This document shows positions 8,951 through 17,900 of a DNA stretch of 64,000 nucleotides, in pieces. The stretch covers positions 62,001 to 126,000 of the forward strand of contig CANMWN010000001.1 in assembly GCA_947501625.1 (NCBI GenBank), written 5' to 3'. The DNA is from an uncultured Flavobacteriaceae bacterium (GTDB taxonomy: Bacteria; Bacteroidota; Bacteroidia; Flavobacteriales; Flavobacteriaceae). The number at the start of each line of letters is the position of its first letter. The stretch's first letter is position 1. The notes beneath the pieces are model-generated. The model saw nothing but the letters and a program-made list of their open reading frames with translations. It was not told where the DNA came from and ran no database searches. Both the position numbers and the translations under genes were made by a program.

Positions 8951-10981
8951 CTATTCTTTTAAAATATATGCTCCTTTTTGCAGTGTACTGTGAAAAGGAG
9001 TATTTTTTTGGATACAAGTTTCTGACCATCTTTTCACATAAGATTTAAAGTTTGATCCATCTGCAATAATAATTTTTGGCTTTAATGAGTCAATCAATCT
9101 TGCCAAATTTATTTTAGGAGATTGCTGCAATAGAACAATATCTGGTTTTAAACTTTTAAATTGATATACGCCCAAACTATCTATAATCACAACTTTTTTA
9201 TTATCAAATTCATAAATGTTTTGAAAAGAATCTATACTTATATTAATACCACCAACTCCAACTTTATACTGATTAATTAGTTTATCATTCTTTAATGCTA
9301 CGCTATCCAAATCATGAAAAACAGCCAATTCATCTCCATTTTTTATTCCTAATATTGAATATCTACTTTTATGAAAAACTATGATTTCATTATTATTTCT
9401 CAATTGATACTTTTCAAAAATCAAAACTGATGAAACAACAATTAATGCTAAAGAAAAGGAAACGAATCTCGTATAACTTTTATATTTTACAAATTGAATA
9501 AAAAACAAAATACTCAAATAGGTTGACAGCATTAACAAAAAAGTATATGTAATATTTTTAAACAGAAAACTTTCTTGATGTGCAACCCATTCTACAACTG
9601 AATTCATAAAATAAATTAAATTACTATAAATAGTTGCTAAAGATGTTGATAGTAAATCAAATAACGATAAGAAAATTACCAGTATCCCTACACCAAGTAT
9701 TATTCCTAAAATTGGAATTATTAAAAGATTGGAAATAAAAAATAGACTTGGGAATTGATGAAAATAATATAAACTCAATGGCAAAACACCAATTTGAGCA
9801 GCTACTGAAACTGTAAAAATTTTCCAGAAAAAATCTAATAATTTAATCTTGATTGAAAATATATTATAGAGTAGTGGTTGTATCCAAACAATTGCAAATA
9901 CAGCAATATAACTAAGTTGAAAACCAACCTCAAACAAAAAATAAGGATTAAACAATAACAACACAAACATTGAAATAATCAATGTATTATAAATATTGGT
10001 TGGTCTTTTGAATTGCATGCCTATTGCAACTGCTGTAAACATAGTTACTGCTCTCACAACTGATGGAGACAAACCTGCAATAAATGCAAATATCCAAAGA
10101 AATGAAACCACAAGAATTAGTTTTATTAATTTACCATTTTTAACCCTTGATATAGGCGAGAAAAGAAAATTTAAAATCAATAGAATAATTCCAACATGTA
10201 GTCCTGAAACCGCTAAAATATGAATTGCTCCTGCTCCAGCATAACTCTCTAGCAACTCTTTAGAAATATCTTGTCGTTGTCCTAAGAGTAATGCATTAAT
10301 TACTCCTAATTCATTTCCCGAAAATCCATTCTTTTTCAAGGATTCATTAACTCTATTTCGAAAATTAGAAGCCAATGCTGAAAAAGAAAAACTAGCATTT
10401 GGAAACTTATAAAATGTTTGATTTGTTAAATACATTTGATACTCAATTTGCTGTCTCTCTAAATAGTTTTTATAATCAAATTGATAAGGGTTTTTGGGTT
10501 TTGGAATTTCTAAAAAATCTGCATTAATAAAAAGCCTATCATTTAAATTTAACACCAGTAAACTATCTTTTTTTAAATTAATTAAAACTTTTCCAAAAGT
10601 CTGTTTATCTTCAATTTGATTAACATTTGCAATAAATTTTCGGTTAAAAAACCCTTCTTTAAGTTCTTCTGTAATTGTTAAAGTTACATTATTAGTTTGG
10701 TTTAAATAATTTGTATAGTGGTGTTCAAAACTCTTATCAGTATGAATAAACATAGTTAAAGCACCCACAAAAAAGAAAGTTAAATAGGTAGCGTAATTGT
10801 AATTAAGTTTTGGTAAAAAATCTTTTTTTGATTTATAATAAAAGATTACAAGCAAAACAAGAGAAACTAAAATCGAAGAAATTATATAGATAGAGTCAAG
10901 TTCAAAAAAATACTGAATTAATATTCCAAACACCAAAAAAAGTGTCAACTGAATAGGAATAAATTTCAAGTAGTTTTTCAT
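8951..10981 (-). CDS. comEC: ComEC/Rec2-family competence membrane protein
   Basis: Large polytopic protein (676 residues) of the family that forms the DNA-uptake channel. The N-terminal region has membrane helices followed by an OB-like soluble section. The central competence domain carries the hallmark ALLLGQRQDIS and HILAVSGLHVGIILLILNFL near residues 227-270. More helices follow. The C-terminal ~130 residues are a shortened soluble part lacking an obvious HxHxDH metallo-lactamase motif, as in many Bacteroidota ComEC proteins. It is the last gene of the surE-lpxB operon, 24 bp after lpxB. Whether this organism is naturally competent is not shown. Confidence 0.85.
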   Translation of the reverse strand: MKNYLKFIPIQLTLFLVFGILIQYFFELDSIYIISSILVSLVLLVIFYYKSKKDFLPKLNYNYATYLTFFFVGALTMFIHTDKSFEHHYTNYLNQTNNVTLTITEELKEGFFNRKFIANVNQIEDKQTFGKVLINLKKDSLLVLNLNDRLFINADFLEIPKPKNPYQFDYKNYLERQQIEYQMYLTNQTFYKFPNASFSFSALASNFRNRVNESLKKNGFSGNELGVINALLLGQRQDISKELLESYAGAGAIHILAVSGLHVGIILLILNFLFSPISRVKNGKLIKLILVVSFLWIFAFIAGLSPSVVRAVTMFTAVAIGMQFKRPTNIYNTLIISMFVLLLFNPYFLFEVGFQLSYIAVFAIVWIQPLLYNIFSIKIKLLDFFWKIFTVSVAAQIGVLPLSLYYFHQFPSLFFISNLLIIPILGIILGVGILVIFLSLFDLLSTSLATIYSNLIYFMNSVVEWVAHQESFLFKNITYTFLLMLSTYLSILFFIQFVKYKSYTRFVSFSLALIVVSSVLIFEKYQLRNNNEIIVFHKSRYSILGIKNGDELAVFHDLDSVALKNDKLINQYKVGVGGINISIDSFQNIYEFDNKKVVIIDSLGVYQFKSLKPDIVLLQQSPKINLARLIDSLKPKIIIADGSNFKSYVKRWSETCIQKNTPFHSTLQKGAYILKE

Positions 10982-11005
10982 AGCACCGTTAAAGGTACTA
11001 AAAAA

Positions 11006-12109
11006 TTAAGAATTGTAAATTAAATTTGCAGCCTTGTCACTAGCACCTTTTCCACCAAGTTTTTGTTCCAATTCATAATAATCGGTAAACAATTTTTCTC
11101 GATATGGTAGTGACAATATTTTTTCTAATTCGGTTTTCAAACGCTTTTCATTAAAATCATTTTGAATTAGTTCAGTCACCACTTCTTTATCCATTATCAA
11201 ATTAACCAAAGAAATATATTTTAGCGTAATTATTCTTTTTGCAATCTGATAAGAAATCCAACTACCCTTATAACATACAACTTGAGGAACTTTGAATAAT
11301 GCTGTTTCCAAAGTTGCAGTTCCAGAAGTCACCAAAGCCGCATACGAAACTGATAATAAGTCGTAGGTTTTATTACTGATAAATTTTACGTTATCGGTTT
11401 TAATAAATTGCTGATAAAAAGAAAAGTCTTGACTTGGTGCGCCAGCAATAACAAATTGATATTCAGAAAAAGAATTTGTCATTTTTAACATTACTGACAG
11501 CATCTTAGTAATTTCTTGCTTTCTACTTCCAGGAAGCAAGGCAATAATTGGCTTATCTGTCAACTCATATTTCTTTCTAAACGCTTTTTCATCTACTTGC
11601 TCTCTATCAGCAATTGCATCAATTAAAGGATGTCCAACAAATTCAACATCACAATCATGTTGCTTATAAAAATCTTGTTCAAAAGGTAAAATAACATACA
11701 TATTATCTACATATGACTTTATCTTTTCAATCCTTGAAGACCTTGAAGCCCAAACCTGAGGAGAAATATAGTAATTGGTATTAAAAGAATGCTCTTTTGC
11801 CCATTTTGCAATTCGCAAATTAAAGCCAGAATAGTCAATAAATATGATTTTATCAGGATGATAGTGTTCAATATCATGCTTACAATAATTCATGTTTTTT
11901 GATATTGTTCTGAGGTTCATTAAAACCTCAACAAAACCCATAAATGCTAGATCTTTATAATGCTTTACCAATGTCCCGCCAACTCCTTGCATCAAATCTC
12001 CTCCCCAAAATCTAAATTCAGCATTGATATCAATTTTTTTCAATGCCTTCATCAAATTAGAGCCATGTAAATCTCCTGATGCTTCTCCTGCTATGATATA
12101 ATATTTCAC
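11006..12109 (-). CDS. lpxB: Lipid-A-disaccharide synthase
   Basis: GT19 glycosyltransferase that joins UDP-2,3-diacylglucosamine and lipid X to give the lipid A disaccharide at the inner membrane. The 367-residue length is normal. The family signature AGEASGDLHGSNL is at residues 7-19. Further conserved stretches are PQVWASRSSRI near 137-147, VGHPLIDAI near 178-186, and the C-terminal nucleotide-binding segment LVTSGTATLETALF near 258-271. It shows the cell is Gram-negative with lipid A. Three bases separate it from the preceding small membrane protein gene. Confidence 0.95.
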   Translation of the reverse strand: MKYYIIAGEASGDLHGSNLMKALKKIDINAEFRFWGGDLMQGVGGTLVKHYKDLAFMGFVEVLMNLRTISKNMNYCKHDIEHYHPDKIIFIDYSGFNLRIAKWAKEHSFNTNYYISPQVWASRSSRIEKIKSYVDNMYVILPFEQDFYKQHDCDVEFVGHPLIDAIADREQVDEKAFRKKYELTDKPIIALLPGSRKQEITKMLSVMLKMTNSFSEYQFVIAGAPSQDFSFYQQFIKTDNVKFISNKTYDLLSVSYAALVTSGTATLETALFKVPQVVCYKGSWISYQIAKRIITLKYISLVNLIMDKEVVTELIQNDFNEKRLKTELEKILSLPYREKLFTDYYELEQKLGGKGASDKAANLIYNS

Positions 12110-12112
12110 CTC

Positions 12113-12391
12113 TTATAAAAACTTCAAAATCAACATAATAAAAGCAGTAGCAATTGTAGTAATTAAAACTCCTCTTGCCCTGTAATCTTGCTTTTTCTTT
12201 ATAAAAACAAAAAACACAAATAAGTTTGGAATAGCCGCCAAACCTAAAACTTTTCCATATAGATTTCCATCTTTAATCAACTTCATCGTTTCTTCGAAAC
12301 TGTGAGTCGAAAATAATTCGATATATAAAAAAAAGCCACAAATAGTTGCAAAAACAGCAACTAAAATTCCTATTAAAATTTCTTTTTTCAT
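12113..12391 (-). CDS. Small membrane protein between surE and lpxB, 92 aa
   Basis: Three hydrophobic segments (residues 4-27, 47-64 and 75-91) separated by short Lys-rich loops predict an inner-membrane protein. I recognise no named family. It is tightly packed: 4 bp from surE and 3 bp from lpxB, so it is surely cotranscribed. The position suggests a conserved operon member, perhaps acting at the envelope, but no function can be given from sequence alone. Confidence 0.7.
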   Translation of the reverse strand: MKKEILIGILVAVFATICGFFLYIELFSTHSFEETMKLIKDGNLYGKVLGLAAIPNLFVFFVFIKKKQDYRARGVLITTIATAFIMLILKFL

Positions 12392-12395
12392 TAGA

Positions 12396-13163
12396 TTATA
12401 ATTCCCAATTATTTAATTTTTGTATAAAATGGTGCGCTGTTAAATCAAATTGTGTTGGAACAACCGACACAAAATTATTAGCAAGCGCCCACTGATCAGT
12501 ATCTTCACCTTTATCCATTAATTCATATTTACCTGAAAGCCAATAATATTCTTTTCCTGTTGGATTTACTCTTTTATCAAAATCTTCAATCCAATTTCCT
12601 CTTGCCTGACGGCAAATTTTTATTCCTGAAAATTCACCTTCTGTTTTTGGAAAATTGACATTCAAAACGATTCCCTCAGGTAAACCGTTTTCTAATACAT
12701 TTAATGTAATCTTTTTTATCGATTCTTTCAAATTATCAAAATTAGCATTCCAAGAATAATCTAAAAGCGAAAATCCAATAGCAGGAATACCTTCAATTCC
12801 AGCCTCTATTGCTGCACTCATTGTTCCTGAATAAATAACATTTATAGAAGAATTTGAGCCATGATTAATTCCAGATACGCAAATATCTGGTTTTCTATCT
12901 AGCACTTCTCTTACAGCAATTTTAACGCAATCAGCTGGAGTTCCTGAGCATTGATATTCTGTTTGTAAACCTTTATCAATTTTAATCTCATCACAAGTAA
13001 GCATAGAGTCTATCGTAATTGCATGACCCATTCCACTTTGCGGGCTATCAGGAGCTACAACTATTACTTCACCAATCTCATTCATTATTTGAATTAATTT
13101 TCTAATTCCTGGTGCTGTAATTCCATCATCATTGGTAACTAAAATTAATGGCTTTTTTGACAT
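12396..13163 (-). CDS. surE: 5'/3'-nucleotidase SurE
   Basis: Metal-dependent nucleoside monophosphate phosphatase, 255 residues. The active-site motif LVTNDDGITAPG is at residues 8-19, with metal ligands Asp12 and Asp13. Ser43 lies in APDSPQSGMGHAIT and Asn100 in SGINHGSNSS, both expected ligands. SurE is linked to stationary-phase survival in other bacteria. Here it is the first gene of a four-gene operon (surE, small membrane protein, lpxB, comEC), a neighbourhood I associate with flavobacteria. Confidence 0.95.
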   Translation of the reverse strand: MSKKPLILVTNDDGITAPGIRKLIQIMNEIGEVIVVAPDSPQSGMGHAITIDSMLTCDEIKIDKGLQTEYQCSGTPADCVKIAVREVLDRKPDICVSGINHGSNSSINVIYSGTMSAAIEAGIEGIPAIGFSLLDYSWNANFDNLKESIKKITLNVLENGLPEGIVLNVNFPKTEGEFSGIKICRQARGNWIEDFDKRVNPTGKEYYWLSGKYELMDKGEDTDQWALANNFVSVVPTQFDLTAHHFIQKLNNWEL

Positions 13164-13295
13164 TGTATATAAATAACATTTAAAAACAAATTTACTACAA
13201 TTTTATTGTTTCTCATTTTAAATCAATTTTAACATTTTCTAAAGACAATAAGTTCCACTTTATCGTTAGTATTGAACTAACAAACTTAATATAGG

Positions 13296-13799
13296 ATGAA
13301 AAAAATAGTATTCTTAGTTTTATTTGTAAGTTTTATACAAATAAGCGCACAAAATAAAGATAAAGAAGATTGCAAATGTTGTACTGAAAAACATCAAGAA
13401 TTTGATTTTTGGGTTGGAGACTGGACAGTATATGATACAAATGGCAAGGTTGTTGGTACCAATAAAATAAGTAAGTTATATGACAATTGCGTATTAAGAG
13501 AAGAATGGTCTTCTACTGCTGCAAATAAAGGTACAAGTAATAATTATTATAATAATACTGACAAGACTTGGAATCAAGTTTGGGTTGACAATTCTGGTTT
13601 TAGCCTAGTACTTAAAGGAGGCTTGAAAGATGGAAAAATGATATTAAAAAGTGAATTAATACAAGGCAGAAAAGGAAAGTATTACAATCAAATAACATGG
13701 ACACCTAATAAAGATGGAAGTGTTACACAAGTTTGGGAATATTTTAAAGAAGATGGTTCTCTAATTCAAGAAGCATTTAGAGGTATTTATAAAAAATAA
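13296..13799 (+). CDS. Secreted beta-rich protein of unknown function, 167 aa
   Basis: A signal peptide (residues 1-18, cleavage after SAQ) is followed by a Cys cluster CKCC (about 27-30) and then a Trp-rich, beta-strand-like body. The body begins EFDFWVGDWTVYD and includes WNQVWVDNSG and TQVWEYF. The FDFWxGxW start is seen in lipocalin-like periplasmic proteins often annotated only as hypothetical or DUF1579-like. It is probably a calycin-fold export of unknown ligand. A short inverted repeat (GTTAGT/ACTAAC, 13265-13281) lies just upstream. Monocistronic; divergent from surE. Confidence 0.65.
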   Translation: MKKIVFLVLFVSFIQISAQNKDKEDCKCCTEKHQEFDFWVGDWTVYDTNGKVVGTNKISKLYDNCVLREEWSSTAANKGTSNNYYNNTDKTWNQVWVDNSGFSLVLKGGLKDGKMILKSELIQGRKGKYYNQITWTPNKDGSVTQVWEYFKEDGSLIQEAFRGIYKK

Positions 13800-13828
13800 A
13801 AAAAAGTAAAAAAATTGAAATAATCATT

Positions 13829-13850
13829 GTATTTTAGTTCGCTAAAATAC
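13829..13850 (+). promoter_or_regulatory. Perfect 9-bp hairpin with TTCG loop upstream of prc
   Basis: GTATTTTAG, a TTCG tetraloop and CTAAAATAC form a perfect stem-loop between the secreted protein gene and prc. There is no T-run after it, so it is a poor terminator on the plus strand. Its left arm contains TATTTTAG, a variant of the TAnnTTTG -7 box, placed about 36 bp before the prc ATG. It may therefore be promoter, operator or both. Confidence 0.4.
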
Positions 13851-13873
13851 TGACAATAAAGGACTGAGGATTT

Positions 13874-16222
13874 ATGAAAAGACATAATAAAATAACATCA
13901 TTAATATTAGTAATTGCATTTTTACTAGTAAGTTTCAAACCCAACATTAATAATACTGATGAAAAGGATAAAGTTTTAGTTACTATTCTAAAATATATGT
14001 TAACCAAAGGTCATTATAATCCGCAAGAAATAAATGATGGATTTTCTGAGAAAATATTTGACGACTTTATTGACAATTTAGATCCTGCAAAGCGTTATTT
14101 CCTTCAATCTGATATTGATGAGTTTTCTAAATTCAAGACCAAAATAGATGATCAAATATTAAATGAAGATATTTCTTTTTACAAACTTGTATTTGACCGT
14201 TTCATGCAAAGAATGGATGAAGCTAAAGGTTATTATAAAGAAATTTTAAAAACACCTTACGACTTTACTAAAGATGAAGTTTTAGATGTTGATTATGACA
14301 ACATGAGTTTTGCCAAAAATCAAGAAGAACTTTTTAACATATGGAAGAAACAACTAAAATACAGCACATTATCTAGACTTCATGACAAACTTTCAAATGA
14401 ATTCCCAGATATTAATGACACTAATAACTTAAGCGAATTTGAAGAAAAATTCAGAAATGAACTCATAAATGACACCTATACATTTAATAAATATCAATCA
14501 AAAAATGAGGTTAAGCAAATCCAAAGGTTGCTTGTAAAAAACAACATCAGTTTAGGTACATCAGGAATCAAAAATGATGGTGTAGATGGTGTTTTTGGAT
14601 TAATGACAAAACAAGGAATAACCAAGTATAAAAACTTATTAAAATCAAAAAACAAAACTAGTTATACTCCTGAACAATTCACAAAATACGAAAAAGAAGC
14701 AAGGGAAAGCACTATAAAAAACTACAATGACTTTTATGAAAATCTTAAAGACTTTAGTCATTCTGATTGGTTTTCTACTTATTTAAATAGTATTACTGAA
14801 GCATTTGACCCTCACACAGCCTATTTTGCTCCAAGAACAAAAAAAGAGTTTGATGAAAGTCTATCTGGAAAATTAGAAGGTATAGGTGCAAGACTATATG
14901 TAAAAAATGATTATATAAAAGTATCAGAACTTATTTCAGGAGGACCAGCATGGAGAGCAGGAGAATTGGAAGTTGGAGATATCATTCTTAAAGTTGCTCA
15001 AGGAGATGAAGAACCACTTGATGTTGTTGGAATGAGGCTTACCAAAGCAATAGAATTCATAAAAGGAAAAAAAGGTACTGAAGTAAGGTTAACGCTCAAA
15101 AAAATTGATGGCTCAGTAGAAGAGATTTCAATTATTAGAGATGTAGTAGAATTACAAGAAACTTTTGTAAAATCAAGTGTTGTAGAAAAAGATGGTAAAA
15201 AATATGGAGTTATAAATTTACCTAAATTCTATATCGATTTTAATGATACCAAATCTAGGAATTGCGCTAAAGACATGGCAAAAGAACTTGAGCGTTTGAA
15301 AAAAGAAAATATCGATGGAGTTCTTATTGATTTGAGAAACAATGGAGGAGGCTCGCTTCCGGCTGTAATTGAAATGGCAGGATTGTTTATTAAAGACGGA
15401 CCAGTAGTACAAGTAAAATATAAAAACGAAAAACCAATTGTTCAAAAAGATAGGGATAAATCTATACTTTGGGATGGCCCTATGGTAGTCCTTACTAACG
15501 AATTATCAGCATCGGCATCTGAAATTTTCGCTGCTGCTATGCAAGATTATAAAAGAGCAGTAATTCTTGGTAGTAAACAAACTTATGGCAAAGGAACTGT
15601 TCAAAATGTATTGAATTTAAATCAATATTATCAACATCAAGAAGACTTAGGTGGACTTGCTTTAACAATTCAAAAGTTCTATAGAATAAATGGAGGTTCT
15701 ACTCAATTGGAAGGAGTAAAACCTGATGTGATTTTACCTTCTAGATATACCTATATGAATGTTGGTGAAAAAGATTTTGACAATCCATTACCTTGGGATA
15801 AAATCAAAAAAGCAAATTATAAACAATGGGATAAGTATAGTAATTTTGATGATGCAATTGCTAATAGTATTGAACGTATTAACAAAAACCCTCAGTTTAT
15901 GTTGATAGACTCAAATGCTAAATGGTTAAAAAAAGGTCAAGACGACACTACAATTTACTTAAATTATGATTCTTATAAGAATGACTTGAGCAATCATGCA
16001 AAGGAAAGTAAACAGTTTAGGGATTTATATAAGTATAAAACAAACTTGACTTTTAATTCTCCTGCTTATGAGGTTTCTTTAATAAAAAAGGACTCAGTTC
16101 TTGGCAAAAAAAGACTGGCTTGGCATAGAAATCTTTCTAAAGACGTTTACATTGAAGAAGGTTTAAATGTTCTTGGAGATTTAAAGTTAAAGAGTCAACA
16201 ACTACAATTGGTGAAAAATTAA
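13874..16222 (+). CDS. prc: Prc-type C-terminal processing protease with internal PG-binding-like insertion
   Basis: Periplasmic S41A tail-specific protease, 782 residues, anchored or exported by a hydrophobic N-terminus (residues 7-21). Residues 30-330 form the tail-specific-protease N-terminal domain, split by residues 212-256. That insert has the pattern of a peptidoglycan-binding repeat (VKQIQRLL, then GVDGVFGLMTKQGITKY). A PDZ domain covers about 335-420 (GIGARL, GGPAWRAG). The catalytic domain has Ser547 in ELSASASEIFAAAMQ and Lys573 in TYGKGTVQ. A DUF3340-like C-terminal part follows. It likely degrades misfolded or tagged envelope proteins. The insertion is the unusual feature. It ends with a strong hairpin terminator. 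Confidence 0.92.
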   Translation: MKRHNKITSLILVIAFLLVSFKPNINNTDEKDKVLVTILKYMLTKGHYNPQEINDGFSEKIFDDFIDNLDPAKRYFLQSDIDEFSKFKTKIDDQILNEDISFYKLVFDRFMQRMDEAKGYYKEILKTPYDFTKDEVLDVDYDNMSFAKNQEELFNIWKKQLKYSTLSRLHDKLSNEFPDINDTNNLSEFEEKFRNELINDTYTFNKYQSKNEVKQIQRLLVKNNISLGTSGIKNDGVDGVFGLMTKQGITKYKNLLKSKNKTSYTPEQFTKYEKEARESTIKNYNDFYENLKDFSHSDWFSTYLNSITEAFDPHTAYFAPRTKKEFDESLSGKLEGIGARLYVKNDYIKVSELISGGPAWRAGELEVGDIILKVAQGDEEPLDVVGMRLTKAIEFIKGKKGTEVRLTLKKIDGSVEEISIIRDVVELQETFVKSSVVEKDGKKYGVINLPKFYIDFNDTKSRNCAKDMAKELERLKKENIDGVLIDLRNNGGGSLPAVIEMAGLFIKDGPVVQVKYKNEKPIVQKDRDKSILWDGPMVVLTNELSASASEIFAAAMQDYKRAVILGSKQTYGKGTVQNVLNLNQYYQHQEDLGGLALTIQKFYRINGGSTQLEGVKPDVILPSRYTYMNVGEKDFDNPLPWDKIKKANYKQWDKYSNFDDAIANSIERINKNPQFMLIDSNAKWLKKGQDDTTIYLNYDSYKNDLSNHAKESKQFRDLYKYKTNLTFNSPAYEVSLIKKDSVLGKKRLAWHRNLSKDVYIEEGLNVLGDLKLKSQQLQLVKN

Positions 16223-16231
16223 TTCTTTCTT

Positions 16232-16267
16232 TTTTAAGCGAAAATATATCAATATTTTCGCTTAAAA
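16232..16267 (+). terminator. Perfect 16-bp stem-loop after prc
   Basis: Arms 16232-16247 and 16252-16267 are exact reverse complements with an ATCA loop; the arms start with TTTT and end with AAAA around an AAGCGAAAATAT core. Located 10 bp after the prc stop and 8 bp before the thioesterase ATG. It most likely ends prc transcription, possibly in both directions, or controls read-through into the next gene. Confidence 0.7.
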
Positions 16268-16275
16268 TTTAATAT

Positions 16276-16722
16276 ATGTCTTTCGAAATAAAATTCCCTA
16301 CAGTTTGGGCAAACTTTGATGCCAATGCACATATGCGTCATACTGCCTATAATGATTATGCTGCCGAAGTACGTTCACGATTTTTTATGGCTCAAGGTTT
16401 CTCTTTGACTGAATTTGCTAAACATAATATTGGTCCAATTTTATTTTCTGAAAACACTAAGTTTTTTAGAGAAATAAAGTTAGGAGAAAATATTACCGCC
16501 AATTTAGAGTTAATTGCAGCCTCAAGTAAATTCGAACGATTTAAATTCAAGCATCAAATAATTAAAGAGAATGGTATCGTTTCAGCTGAAATTGAAGTTT
16601 ATGGAGCTTGGATAGATCTAACAAAACGCAAACTGACAACTCCTCCACAAGAAATGATTACCATATTTGAAGGATTAGAAAAATCAGATGATTTTGAATT
16701 AATTGAATTGAAAAATGCGTAA
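16276..16722 (+). CDS. Hotdog-fold acyl-CoA thioesterase
   Basis: Single hotdog-domain protein of 148 residues. The N-terminal VWANFDANAHMRHTAYNDYA (residues 10-29) is the 4HBT/YbgC-like active-site helix region, with Asp/Asn and His in the expected places. It probably hydrolyses acyl-CoA thioesters in the cytosol; chain length is unknown. The next gene starts 8 bp before its stop, so the two are translationally coupled, though a nuclease partner makes no obvious metabolic sense. Confidence 0.8.
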   Translation: MSFEIKFPTVWANFDANAHMRHTAYNDYAAEVRSRFFMAQGFSLTEFAKHNIGPILFSENTKFFREIKLGENITANLELIAASSKFERFKFKHQIIKENGIVSAEIEVYGAWIDLTKRKLTTPPQEMITIFEGLEKSDDFELIELKNA

Positions 16723-17497
16723 ACCAAAAGTTGTCTATACAATTCTTTCTTTACTTATTGCAATTTTCTTTTATTGGTATCAACAACAAAATACATTTGA
16801 GAAAATAAAAGTTGATATTGAAGGATTTAATTATTTACCTACTTCAACTACTGGTCAAATTATTCAACACAACAATTATACGCTTTCCTATAATGAACTG
16901 TATGAACAAGCGGAATGGGTAGCCTATGAATTAAATAAATCACATTTAACATACGATGATAGAAGGCGTCCTTATTTCATTAACGATCCAAAAGTTTTAA
17001 CTGGTTCGGCAAATTATAGAAACTTTAAAAACTCTGGTTATGACAGAGGTCATTTATGTCCTGCTGGAGATAGGCGTTTTTCAAAAGAAGCCTATGATGA
17101 AACGTTTTACACTTCCAATATTACTCCGCAAAAAAATGATTTTAATGCAGGTATTTGGAACAGACTGGAAATGAAAACTCGCTATTGGGCAAAAAAATAT
17201 GGTCAACTCTACGTAGTTACTGGTGGAGTTTTAACTAAAGATTTAAAAACGATAGGTTATGAAGATGTTGCTGTTCCAAAACAGTTTTACAAAATCATCT
17301 TAGACTATTCGGAACCAGAAATAAAAGCAATTGCATTTTTATTACCTCATCAAGAATCAAAAAGGTCTCTCAAAAATTTTGTTACGAGTATTGACAAAAT
17401 TGAACAATTAACAGGAATTGATTTTTTCTCAAACCTTCCTGACAATCTTGAGAATAAATTAGAGTCTTCAAAAAATTATTCAAACTGGAAATTCTAA
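16715..17497 (+). CDS. DNA/RNA non-specific endonuclease, membrane-anchored
   Basis: His-Me finger nuclease of the NUC1/EndA family, 260 residues. The catalytic motif YDRGHLCPAGDRR occupies residues 109-121, with His113 as general base. The Mg-binding SNITPQKNDFNAGIWNRLE follows at 134-152. A single N-terminal hydrophobic segment (residues 6-21) predicts export or membrane anchoring. It probably degrades extracellular or periplasmic nucleic acid for nutrients or during DNA uptake; specificity is expected to be low. It overlaps the thioesterase gene by 8 bp. Confidence 0.9.
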   Translation: MRKPKVVYTILSLLIAIFFYWYQQQNTFEKIKVDIEGFNYLPTSTTGQIIQHNNYTLSYNELYEQAEWVAYELNKSHLTYDDRRRPYFINDPKVLTGSANYRNFKNSGYDRGHLCPAGDRRFSKEAYDETFYTSNITPQKNDFNAGIWNRLEMKTRYWAKKYGQLYVVTGGVLTKDLKTIGYEDVAVPKQFYKIILDYSEPEIKAIAFLLPHQESKRSLKNFVTSIDKIEQLTGIDFFSNLPDNLENKLESSKNYSNWKF

Positions 17498-17498
17498 T

Positions 17499-17528
17499 AA
17501 AAAAGCACCTCAATTGAGATGCTTTTTT
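17499..17528. terminator. Bidirectional terminator between nuclease and 119-aa gene
   Basis: Near-perfect inverted repeat AAAAAAGCACCTCAATTGAG followed by ATGCTTTTTT. It runs into a T-tract on both strands and sits between convergent genes (stop at 17497, opposing stop at 17532). Confidence 0.75.
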
Positions 17529-17531
17529 AAT

Positions 17532-17891
17532 TTAGTTATTAATTTTAAAGTACTTGAGAATACTTTTCAAATCCAGTTGAAAAATTGTCCCAATGATTAA
17601 ATCATGCATTTGGTTTAATTCATCGAGACTCATTGCAAATTTTAATTCTTCTAATGGAGTTTCTAATAATATAGTTTGACAGGTTTTAATATTATCGCAT
17701 TTATGACAAATTCTTGGATTATCAATTTTACTTTTTAACTGTTTAGAAAACAAAAACAATTGATAATAATCTAAGGTTAACCCAGTATTTCTAAATATTA
17801 ACTGAGCTTTTTTTAAATCAGAATCAATTGGATCGATCGAATTCAAAGCAACTCCAATATTATTCTGATAAATTATAGTAACCTGTTCCAT
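17532..17891 (-). CDS. Small Cys-containing protein beside the heme locus, 119 aa
   Basis: Soluble protein of 119 residues with no signal peptide. It carries a CHKC motif (about residues 61-64) with a further Cys nearby (KTC), suggesting a metal site. The layout, a short domain, then Cys residues, then a second helical half, resembles a small Bacteroidota family found next to HmuY/TonB loci (possibly DUF6686); I am not certain. It lies 9 bp downstream of the DUF6607-like gene and is probably cotranscribed with it. Function unknown. Confidence 0.55.
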   Translation of the reverse strand: MEQVTIIYQNNIGVALNSIDPIDSDLKKAQLIFRNTGLTLDYYQLFLFSKQLKSKIDNPRICHKCDNIKTCQTILLETPLEELKFAMSLDELNQMHDLIIGTIFQLDLKSILKYFKINN

Positions 17892-17900
17892 ATTATTGAA

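Noticed and set aside
8346-9029. Two minus-strand frames inside the POT transporter gene
   Set aside because: They overlap conserved transporter helices on the other strand and have no plausible start context.
16715-17497. DRGH nuclease as a toxin or defence effector
   Set aside because: It has a plain signal/anchor and single nuclease domain without a delivery or immunity partner; a nutritional or DNA-processing role is simpler.
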